A DNA stretch of 7,872 bases from Pseudomonadota bacterium (GTDB taxonomy: Bacteria > Pseudomonadota > Gammaproteobacteria > GRL18). The notes under the pieces were generated by a model that searched no databases, was not told the DNA's origin, and saw nothing but the letters and a program-made list of their open reading frames with translations. This document shows positions 1-5,642 of the stretch, piece by piece (within the stretch, counting starts at the first letter, position 1; every line of letters begins with the position of its first letter). Made by a program: the position numbers and the translations under genes. The DNA lies in the NCBI GenBank assembly GCA_030632745.1, contig DAOVUE010000054.1, positions 1 to 7,872 on the forward strand, read 5' to 3'.

Positions 1-523
1 ACCCGGCTTGTCAGCAAGAGTAGATGCTAAGGGAGTGCTGCAGCTAAAGGGGGAGATGATTATTTCAGCTTATGCCGCACAGCATATAAAAGAAAACAGA
101 GAATGTTTTGATCAAGGCTGGTTTAAAACCAGTGATCTGGCTCAGATAGAGGGTAGATGTCTTACTCTTTCAGGGCTTAATGATCATATCATTATTACTG
201 CCGGAAAGAATATAAGCCCGCAGTTTATTGAAGATTTACTGTCAAAAGTGCCTGATATTGATGATTTTGCTATAGGAAAATATCGTAATATAAAATCTGA
301 TAATGAATGGGGTGATACCATTGTTGCTTTAATATCGACTCATCAGGGGCAGGTTAATATTGAAAGTTTTAAATTATGGCTTAGTGAAAATATTCAGCCT
401 GTTTACCGGCCAAGACTTTTTATTATGGTCGACCAGATCCCCAGAACTGCATTGGGAAAAATTGAACGTATTAAAATACAATCTATTATCGATAACCCAG
501 CAGCTCATAGAGTTCCCCTTTAA
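1..523 (+). CDS. menE: Acyl-CoA ligase, C-terminal part (probable o-succinylbenzoate-CoA ligase MenE), 5'-truncated by window edge
   Basis: The reading frame is open from base 2 and stops with TAA at 521-523, so 173 residues of the C-terminal part of an ANL-superfamily (AMP-forming) ligase are visible; the start lies outside the window. Landmarks in order are a PG-x5-D-x2-G-x-L-x-x-KG segment, the A7-like GWFKTSD (visible residues 39-45), the A8 hinge region with GKNISP followed by IED, and the A10 motif TALGKIER with its adenylation lysine (codon 458-460). Such enzymes activate a carboxylate to an acyl-adenylate and then to a CoA thioester. The MenE assignment is inferred from menA, menC and a DHNA-CoA thioesterase gene next door; GKNISP also resembles long-chain acyl-CoA synthetases, so another substrate is possible. 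The usual A8 arginine (GR-x-D) appears to be leucine (GLND). The 3' end overlaps the convergent DUF2927 gene by 38 bp. Confidence 0.65.
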   Translation, partial: PGLSARVDAKGVLQLKGEMIISAYAAQHIKENRECFDQGWFKTSDLAQIEGRCLTLSGLNDHIIITAGKNISPQFIEDLLSKVPDIDDFAIGKYRNIKSDNEWGDTIVALISTHQGQVNIESFKLWLSENIQPVYRPRLFIMVDQIPRTALGKIERIKIQSIIDNPAAHRVPL

Positions 524-1277
524 CGACCTCCTTTTGTGCATTTTTTATGGTTCCATCCTGTTGCCATTGATTCAGAATTTGTTGTATCTTTGGCTTTAAT
601 TCAGCCTTTGTCATACCGGCTTTTATCTCAGCTGAATACAATAGTTTTAATAAGATATAATCCAGTCCTGTAAGCAGCTTATAAATATTTCTATCACTGA
701 AAATGGTGGGATGTATCATTTTTGAGTCATTGGGCAGACCTAAAATCTGAGTAAGCTCTTCTACAAAACAAGAGATGAGTTTTCCGTGCATTCGTGCTCT
801 GTCAACCGGGATAATCACCAGCGCCCGGGTAATTTCATTATTATTATTTTTTTTAAAATTGGCTAAACAGACTGCATTGCGTAGTGGTTTTATGGATTCT
901 GGACTGATTTCACTGCTGATAATGGAATTAACCTGGCTGGAACGGGTGATAAAAACTATGACATTAGCCTGAGATTTATTTTTGACAAATTGCATGGGCA
1001 GTGCGGTGATTTTATGCAATTGCGACAGATGCATTTTAAGTAATTTCAGATGCAGTTCATTTTCACCCACCTGATGATCAACATAGATTCGTAACGGTTT
1101 TACCCACTTTCTGACTCGTGTTTGCTTATTGTCGTATTCATTTTGCAGAGCGATGTCGTAAAAACTACGTTCAATGTATTGTGAATCCTGCCAGTGTGGA
1201 ACATTGGCCGATATTGCTGAGGAAGTTTGCAGCAATAAAGTTACAGCAGCAATAAAGAGTCTGTAGAATTTCAGCAT
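486..1277 (-). CDS. Secreted DUF2927 family protein, last gene of the men operon
   Basis: This 263-residue protein begins with a signal peptide: basic MLKFYR, a hydrophobic stretch to about residue 18, and a likely signal peptidase I site between residues 21 and 24. The rest resembles DUF2927: KWVKPLRIYV near 57-66, a middle region with RALVIIPVD (151-159), the hallmark CFVEELTQILGLPNDS (170-185), a PTIFSDR segment (190-196), and LLTGLDYILLKLLY (201-214) followed by KAGMTKAEL. The EELTQ helix recalls a degenerate zincin helix, but HExxH is absent, so peptidase activity is not claimed. Cys137 and Cys170 could form a disulfide in the periplasm. No function is established that I know of. It starts 12 nt after the thioesterase stop, with only a weak ribosome site, so it is probably co-transcribed with menA-menC-menI. 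Its last 12 codons and stop lie antisense to the end of the ligase gene. Confidence 0.85.
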   Translation of the reverse strand: MLKFYRLFIAAVTLLLQTSSAISANVPHWQDSQYIERSFYDIALQNEYDNKQTRVRKWVKPLRIYVDHQVGENELHLKLLKMHLSQLHKITALPMQFVKNKSQANVIVFITRSSQVNSIISSEISPESIKPLRNAVCLANFKKNNNNEITRALVIIPVDRARMHGKLISCFVEELTQILGLPNDSKMIHPTIFSDRNIYKLLTGLDYILLKLLYSAEIKAGMTKAELKPKIQQILNQWQQDGTIKNAQKEVVKGELYELLGYR

Positions 1278-1289
1278 AAGAATTGTATT

Positions 1290-1694
1290 TTACACTAACA
1301 GGATAGAACGCATAGCAGCAGGCAAATTTTTACGTTTTTTAGTGTTTCTATCCAGACAAATATGTTGTGTGAGAGCTGTTACTCTGGTGTTTCCAGAGAC
1401 ATCGGATAAACTGTAATTAAGTGTAAATTCACTCTCTTTGAGTTCGTGTAAAGTAATCTCAATGGTAATGCATTCATTTAAAAAAATGGGGGCTTTGAAA
1501 TCAGCTTCTGTATGTTTAATGGGCAGACTATAGTCTGACTTCAGTATTTTTTTAATGCCCTGCTGATGATGATTTAAAAAGTCTTCATAAGCATTATGAG
1601 CAAAGTAAAATATTTGAGCATAAAAAACCACACCTGCAGCATCAATGTCATGTATGCGTGTAGTAATCGTACTGCTAAAGAGTGATGATGCCAT
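1290..1694 (-). CDS. menI: Hotdog-fold acyl-CoA thioesterase, probable 1,4-dihydroxy-2-naphthoyl-CoA hydrolase
   Basis: At 134 residues this is a single-domain 4-hydroxybenzoyl-CoA thioesterase-type hotdog protein of the usual length. The N-terminal strand and helix carry RIHDIDAAGVVFYAQIF (residues 13-29), the family signature in which Asp18 of D-x-x-G is the expected catalytic residue, followed by the HNAYEDFL helix (33-40). The later strands (about 60-115) form the rest of the sheet. The related cyanobacterial enzyme hydrolyses DHNA-CoA to DHNA, the substrate of MenA. The operon context of menA and menC makes that reaction the best assignment here, although a general acyl-CoA substrate cannot be excluded from sequence. 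The ATG at 1694 lies inside the 3' end of menC (20-bp overlap in another frame), with a GAG about 8 nt upstream, indicating translational coupling. The protein is presumably cytoplasmic; no signal peptide is seen. Confidence 0.75.
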   Translation of the reverse strand: MASSLFSSTITTRIHDIDAAGVVFYAQIFYFAHNAYEDFLNHHQQGIKKILKSDYSLPIKHTEADFKAPIFLNECITIEITLHELKESEFTLNYSLSDVSGNTRVTALTQHICLDRNTKKRKNLPAAMRSILLV

Positions 1695-2820
1695 GCTTTA
1701 TCTCTGGTGGTTTAATAATAGTTTCTTCAAGCCATGAGCCTGTTGCTATACCATGATATTGATTATTGTTAACAGCGGCGCATAAATGGCTGATAATCCA
1801 CAGTCCATAGCCGCTTTCAATACTGCTGGTAATCACTGTTTCAATGTTAAAACTCTGAGCCTGTTTAGCAAGCTTTAACGTATTTATTATACCTCCCTGA
1901 GCCATGGGTTTGAGGACCAATCGGTTAACAGGAAATGTTTTAAACTGCTCAGCCGGTATTTTAGTGGCAGAAAATGATTCATCTAAAGCCAGTGCTATGG
2001 ATGTTTGAGATTGTAATACTTTATAATCTTCATGCTGATAATTTTTCAAAGGCTCTTCAATACAGTCAATTTGTGCTTGATAGGGTGTTAAAACATCCAA
2101 TAAATAGTTTGTTTCCTCACTTGACCAGCTTTTATTTGCATCCAGGCGAATAAGAGTTGATGCAGAGATGTTTGTGAGTAAATGAACAAGTCTCTTTGCT
2201 TCTGTTTTAATATCACCCATGCCCAGTTTTATTTTTATACACTTAAACCCCTGTAGTTGTGCCTGTTCAGCCCGTGAAATAACACTTTCATCCAGGGGAC
2301 CGATCATGCTGTTAGTTTTTACTTTTAGTTCGCATTGAGGATTGAGCAATTGAGCAATGCTTTTATTGTACAAACTGGACATAAACTGTAACAACGCACT
2401 TTCCAGTGCAAAACGACAAGCTGGAAAGTGTTTCATAGCAGATAATAACTGCTTGTTGAACATGCTGTTTTTAAGCGCGGGCAGTTTTTTATATAAAAAG
2501 TCCTGCGCCTGAGCTATGGATTCAGTACCAATTTCAGGCATAGGAGCACATTCACCAGTGACTGAGAACTTTCTCTTAGCTAAAGGCTTTCTACTCGCTA
2601 AAGGCTTTTTACCAGCTAAAGAACCAGTGAGTTTAACTAATAAACCCTGTCGATAGGATAAGCTGGAGGAACTTGTTTTCCAGGGCGTTTTCAGCCTGAG
2701 ATTATAGGGAATCAGTTGATAATCTGTAATGGTGAAATTTTTATCAAAAAAATCATCCATTAGTGAGTCAATGGAGCTTTTATTTGGCTGACGGCTTTTA
2801 TCATGCTGATGGCTCATCAT
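1675..2820 (-). CDS. menC: o-Succinylbenzoate synthase (enolase superfamily)
   Basis: MenC dehydrates SHCHC to o-succinylbenzoate in menaquinone synthesis. The 381-residue protein shows the capping domain (about 30-150) and the barrel with all expected active-site elements: K-x-K at Lys196/Lys198 (CIKIKLG), metal ligands Asp227 (RLDANK), Glu255/256 (CIEEPL) and Asp280 (LALDES), and the opposite-face lysine Lys304 (LVLKPMAQGG). It is longer than E. coli MenC because of about 30 extra polar residues at the N terminus and a basic insertion made of three hexapeptide repeats (68-85). The annotated ATG (2818-2820) overlaps the menA stop in ATGATGA. The adjacent second ATG (2815-2817) sits better behind the AAGG ribosome site, and Met21 is a further possible start. 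Family members can also racemise N-acylamino acids, but the men neighbours favour the OSB role. Confidence 0.88.
   Translation of the reverse strand: MMSHQHDKSRQPNKSSIDSLMDDFFDKNFTITDYQLIPYNLRLKTPWKTSSSSLSYRQGLLVKLTGSLAGKKPLASRKPLAKRKFSVTGECAPMPEIGTESIAQAQDFLYKKLPALKNSMFNKQLLSAMKHFPACRFALESALLQFMSSLYNKSIAQLLNPQCELKVKTNSMIGPLDESVISRAEQAQLQGFKCIKIKLGMGDIKTEAKRLVHLLTNISASTLIRLDANKSWSSEETNYLLDVLTPYQAQIDCIEEPLKNYQHEDYKVLQSQTSIALALDESFSATKIPAEQFKTFPVNRLVLKPMAQGGIINTLKLAKQAQSFNIETVITSSIESGYGLWIISHLCAAVNNNQYHGIATGSWLEETIIKPPEIKHGIITL
2566..2619 (-). repeat. Three 18-bp tandem units inside menC (basic hexapeptide x3)
   Basis: On the plus strand gctaaaggcttt occurs at 2579-2590 and 2597-2608, and the shorter gctaaag at 2615-2621, each 18 bp apart. 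In frame these encode LAGKKP, LASRKP and LAKRKF (MenC residues 68-85). The units lie between the strand GLLVKL and the strand GECAPMP, where E. coli MenC has only a short turn. This looks like slippage-driven expansion that kept the frame. Confidence 0.85.
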
Positions 2821-3740
2821 AGCCTTAAATCTAAAACTAAAGCAAAGGATAATAAAACAGTATAGATAAGCTGCAATTGAGCTGTTTTTGCTAAAACAGA
2901 ATTAAGCTTTGTCGATATTTCTAAACTGAGAAAAAGTTTAATCAGTTTAATGGCTATAGGAAGACTTAATAAGGGTAACAGAATAAACCATGAATAAGCT
3001 GCTTGTGTGGGTTGCAGCGCTGGCATGGAAGACAGAGAAGGTAAAATGAATAAAAGAGCATAAGGATAAATAATCATTACAATGTAAATAATGCGTGCAA
3101 TAGGGCGACCTGTATAGTGAACTAATGTTAGCTTGTTGGCTTGCTCATCACTGTCTAAATCACGGTAGTTGTTTATCAGCAGTATTGCTGACGCCATGCT
3201 GCCGATACCACTGGCAATAAATAAGACCAGAAAATTAATATTATGACTGAGTAGAAAATAGCTGCCGCCAACTGCAGCAAAACCAAAGAAAAGTATGACA
3301 AAAAGTTCACCCGACGGGCTGTATGCAATGGGTTTTGGACCTGCAGTATAGGCATAGCCGCAGAGTATAGAAACAAGTCCTAGAATAATAATAGCCAATC
3401 CCCCCAGCCAGGCAAGATAGATGCCTGCAGTAAAGGCAATAATAAAACTAAGCAAAGCTCCGCTTTTAATTTGTTCAGCTGTTAACCAACCCTGCTGAGC
3501 TGCCCGCTGAGGCCCTAATCGTTGTTCCGTATCAGCGCCTTTTTCAAAATCAGCAGCATCATTATAGAGGTTGGTGCCAATTTGAATGCAAAGTGCTGAA
3601 ACAAGAATAACAACAAAGGTCAGAGTAGAAAATGCTGCGTAATCATGCCAGGCAAGTGCAGCACCCAGTAATACAGGAGTGATTGAAATTGTCAGTGTTT
3701 TAGGGCGGATGGCTAACCACCAGATAGAGAAAGAATTCAA
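2817..3740 (-). CDS. menA: 1,4-Dihydroxy-2-naphthoate polyprenyltransferase
   Basis: MenA is an integral-membrane UbiA-family enzyme that prenylates DHNA to demethylmenaquinone. The 307-residue sequence carries the first Asp-rich motif NLYNDAADFEKGADTE (57-72) followed by RLGPQRA, which is characteristic of MenA rather than UbiA, and the second motif NNYRDLDSDEQANKLTL (190-206). About eight to nine hydrophobic segments are apparent (for example 13-30, 39-56, 95-111, 113-131, 146-163, 169-189, 215-235, 249-269 and 288-305). The start is TTG (3738-3740): an in-frame TAA lies eight codons upstream with no ATG or GTG between, and an AGG is placed 6 nt before the TTG. It heads the minus-strand operon and its TGA stop is nested in the ATGATGA start of menC. 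A rare start codon could limit synthesis of this membrane protein, which is an inference. Confidence 0.92.
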   Translation of the reverse strand: MNSFSIWWLAIRPKTLTISITPVLLGAALAWHDYAAFSTLTFVVILVSALCIQIGTNLYNDAADFEKGADTEQRLGPQRAAQQGWLTAEQIKSGALLSFIIAFTAGIYLAWLGGLAIIILGLVSILCGYAYTAGPKPIAYSPSGELFVILFFGFAAVGGSYFLLSHNINFLVLFIASGIGSMASAILLINNYRDLDSDEQANKLTLVHYTGRPIARIIYIVMIIYPYALLFILPSLSSMPALQPTQAAYSWFILLPLLSLPIAIKLIKLFLSLEISTKLNSVLAKTAQLQLIYTVLLSFALVLDLRL

Positions 3741-3753
3741 ATTATGCCTATGA

Positions 3754-3799
3754 AGTATAGTTTATTTAGAATTATATACCAATCAATAAGGAAGTGCAG
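3754..3799 (-). promoter_or_regulatory. Candidate menA operon promoter region
   Basis: The minus strand has a perfect TATAAT (3776 down to 3771), but the hexamer 17 bp upstream (CTGCAC) is a poor -35. An alternative is TTGATT (3786-3781) with TAAACT (3764-3759) 16 bp further on, which would give a very short leader. Both lie within 60 nt of the menA TTG start; the sequence does not decide between them. Confidence 0.3.
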
Positions 3800-3854
3800 T
3801 GTTCATTACCTCTGTAAAAGATCAGATGAAAATAGTTTATCTTTAACCCGAGAC

Positions 3855-3882
3855 TTGATTTAACAAATTAAATAGTTATAAT
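3855..3882 (+). promoter_or_regulatory. Probable tRNA-Leu promoter
   Basis: TTGATT (3855-3860) and a perfect TATAAT (3877-3882) are separated by 16 bp and point toward the tRNA. Transcription would begin near 3889, leaving an 80-nt leader to be removed from the tRNA precursor. The leader is AT-rich, with the near-identical words ttattgataa (3925-3934) and atattgataa (3955-3964) spaced 30 bp apart. Confidence 0.6.
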
Positions 3883-3968
3883 ACACACTTCTCAGCTGAT
3901 TCTAGTTGCCTGAGGAGTCTTAAGTTATTGATAACAATAGAATGTTATTAAATAATATTGATAATTAT

Positions 3969-4053
3969 GCCGCTGTGGTGAAATTGGTAGACACGCTGGT
4001 TTTAGGTACCAGTATCTCACGATGTCCCAGTTCGAGTCTGGGCAGCGGCACCA
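3969..4053 (+). tRNA. tRNA-Leu, anticodon UAG
   Basis: The 85-nt gene folds as a class II tRNA. The acceptor arms GCCGCTG (3969-3975) and CAGCGGC (4043-4049) pair perfectly, followed by the discriminator A and an encoded CCA. The anticodon stem CTGGT/ACCAG encloses the loop TTTAGGT (4001-4007), placing anticodon TAG at 4003-4005, which reads CUA and possibly other CUN codons. A long variable arm follows, then the T arm CCCAG-TTCGAGT-CTGGG. It lies divergent to the menA operon and convergent with arsJ. No clear intrinsic terminator is seen in the 37 nt before the arsJ stop. Confidence 0.97.
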
Positions 4054-4090
4054 TCAATCCCTCCCTATTTTAATCAATTCAATCGTTATA

Positions 4091-5311
4091 TTATCCATTT
4101 TTGATCGTTTCAGGTTCAGGCAAAGTAAATGAAAGTAGTGTTGCCATCAAAATGAAGCCTGTAGACCAGTAAAGACATCCTTCAAGTCCCTGTGTTTGAT
4201 AAAGCCAGCCTGAAAGTATAGTACCGGTGAGACGACCCGCGGCATTGGCCATGTAATAAAAACCGACATTCATAGCGACTTTATCATCATCAGAATAAGC
4301 AAGAATAAGATAAGAATGAAGTGCTGAGTTAATGGCAAAAACCAGTCCAAAAAGAATTAGGCCTATAATAATAACCGCATCAGCAGGCCAGCCCTGCTGC
4401 AGCGCCAGAGCAATACTGACGGGAAATAGAGCCAGGATAAATGCCCAGAGTCTTGCTGAACGGCCTCCAGGACTTTTATTATGATGACTTTTACGGCTGA
4501 GTTGCAATAATTTTGGTGTGCCGGCCTGAACGAAACCATAGCCGATTATCCATAATGCCAGAAAGGCACCGACCTCAGTAAAGCTCCAGTGAAGAGTATC
4601 ATAAAGAAACACAGGCAAAGCAACGACAAACCAGATATCCCTTGAAGCAAATAAGAAGAAACGGGCTGCAGAGAGCCAGTTTATAGCTGAAATATTAGAA
4701 AAAACCTGGCTGAATTTGGGCCTGGATTTCATCTTGCCTATTCCGGACGGCAAAAGAATCATTGTTATTAGTAATACAATGAATAACAGGCCGGCTAAAG
4801 TTGCCAGAGCGGCTCGAAAACCAATCCATTCCAGCAGCACTGCTCCAAGAAAAAAACCACCGCCTTTTAGCGCATTTTTTGAACCGGTTAACAGAGCCAC
4901 CCATTTAAACAGTGCTGAGCCTGAGTTATTACCCAGCATGGTTTTTACAGAAGCCTTGGCGGACATTTTGTTTAAGTCCTTAGCAATACCGGATAAAGCC
5001 TGAGCCAGCATGACGTAGCTGACACTAAGCCAGGAATCGGGTACGGTTAATGCGGTGAGTGCAACAATCTGCATGGCCATTCCAATGTGCATGGTTAAAT
5101 TCAGGCCTATACGGGCTCCCAGCCAGCCGCCGACAAGGTTTGTAATAATACCGAAGAACTCATAGAAGAGAAACAGCATGGCGACTTCAAAAGGTGAGTA
5201 ACCTAATAGATGAAAATACAATACAACCAGCATTCTGATTGCGCCGTCGGTTATAGTAAAAGCCCAGTAACCGGCAGTAACAACGAGATAATTGCGTAAT
5301 CCTTGATCCAT
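4091..5311 (-). CDS. arsJ: ArsJ-like organoarsenical efflux permease (MFS)
   Basis: This 406-residue, roughly 12-helix major facilitator resembles ArsJ, the inner-membrane exporter of 1-arseno-3-phosphoglycerate. ArsJ-like signatures are YWAFTITDGAIRMLVVL (15-31), FLFYEFFGIITNLVGGWLG (47-65), GIAKDLNKMSAK (108-119), LTGSKNALKGGGFFLGA (141-157), SAARFFLFASRDIWFVVALP (214-233) and FYYMANAAGRLTGTILSG (351-368). A His/Lys/Ser-rich loop (about 270-285) lies between the halves. In known systems a co-encoded GAPDH makes the unstable arsenate ester and ArsJ removes it, giving arsenate resistance. Here there is no GAPDH, arsR or other ars gene within the window. The ATG at 5309-5311 has no strong ribosome site. 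The gene separates tRNA-Leu from tig, facing the opposite way to both, consistent with a later insertion. The substrate is inferred from family resemblance. Confidence 0.87.
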   Translation of the reverse strand: MDQGLRNYLVVTAGYWAFTITDGAIRMLVVLYFHLLGYSPFEVAMLFLFYEFFGIITNLVGGWLGARIGLNLTMHIGMAMQIVALTALTVPDSWLSVSYVMLAQALSGIAKDLNKMSAKASVKTMLGNNSGSALFKWVALLTGSKNALKGGGFFLGAVLLEWIGFRAALATLAGLLFIVLLITMILLPSGIGKMKSRPKFSQVFSNISAINWLSAARFFLFASRDIWFVVALPVFLYDTLHWSFTEVGAFLALWIIGYGFVQAGTPKLLQLSRKSHHNKSPGGRSARLWAFILALFPVSIALALQQGWPADAVIIIGLILFGLVFAINSALHSYLILAYSDDDKVAMNVGFYYMANAAGRLTGTILSGWLYQTQGLEGCLYWSTGFILMATLLSFTLPEPETIKNG

Positions 5312-5382
5312 AATTTACACTTATAAAATTAAATTTATTTGGGGTTTATGTGTCTGACAGAAATTTAACTGCGTTTTCCAGG

Positions 5383-5405
5383 ATTATAGTATATCTATTA
5401 CTATA
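5383..5405 (-). promoter_or_regulatory. Candidate arsJ -10 box with overlapping operator-like dyad
   Basis: The minus-strand TATAAT (5388-5383) lies about 70 nt before the arsJ start. It overlaps the 7-bp inverted repeat TATAGTA (5385-5391) / TACTATA (5399-5405) with a 7-nt centre, a size suitable for a dimeric repressor. The -35 position is poor (TACGTC), as is common for promoters under activator or repressor control. The AT-rich composition makes chance a real alternative. Confidence 0.35.
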
Positions 5406-5573
5406 GACGTACAAGAATTAATCCATAATTTGCAGCGGGTTCAATTCTTTATTAAAAAATATTAATGATTATTCATCTATATATTGTATAATGATGGGTT
5501 TAACACTATATAAGATAAAAATAATTCTATTAGAGTCTTTTTTGTATAGTGAGTTCGGATGGTGAGTTTAGGA

Positions 5574-5603
5574 TTGTCTGTTAGGGCAGAATTTTGTAAT
5601 AAT
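5574..5603 (+). promoter_or_regulatory. Candidate tig promoter (extended -10)
   Basis: TTGTCT (5574-5579) is followed 18 bp later by AATAAT (5598-5603), preceded by TGT as in an extended -10 element. The predicted start near 5610 would give a leader of about 33 nt. No heat-shock sigma-32-like promoter was recognised. Confidence 0.35.
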
Positions 5604-5631
5604 TTATTTTAATAATTAATTTGATTGTAAC

Positions 5632-5636
5632 GAGGA
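5632..5636 (+). promoter_or_regulatory. Ribosome binding site of tig
   Basis: GAGGA ends 6 nt before the ATG at 5643. It is a good Shine-Dalgarno match at suitable spacing and fixes this start; the N terminus then aligns with the normal start of trigger factor. Confidence 0.85.
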
Positions 5637-5642
5637 ATAAAA

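Larger units (their letters stand above)
5312..5642. other. 331-nt AT-rich spacer between arsJ and tig
   Basis: No convincing gene is present. The spacer holds the divergent control regions of arsJ and tig: a minus-strand TATAAT (5388-5383) embedded in a dyad, a plus-strand TATAAT at 5487-5492 without a good -35, and a candidate tig promoter near 5574-5603. The 11-bp word atccataattt occurs at 5306-5316 (over the arsJ start codon) and again at 5421-5431. No RNA gene or mobile-element end was recognised. Confidence 0.6.

Noticed and set aside
3176..3376. 66-codon minus-strand frame inside menA
   Set aside because: It is a frame-shifted reading of the MenA membrane region; hydrophobicity follows from the codon composition of the real gene.
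4695..5003. Open frames on both strands overlapping arsJ (4695-4904 minus, 4716-5003 plus)
   Set aside because: They are shadow frames within a clearly recognised MFS gene, with no ribosome sites or family resemblance.
4042..5438. GCAGCGG at the tRNA-Leu 3' end (4042-4048) repeated at 5432-5438, as possible attachment-site direct repeats bracketing arsJ
   Set aside because: Only 7 bp match and the surrounding bases differ. A 7-mer match over this distance is expected fairly often by chance, and no integrase gene is present.
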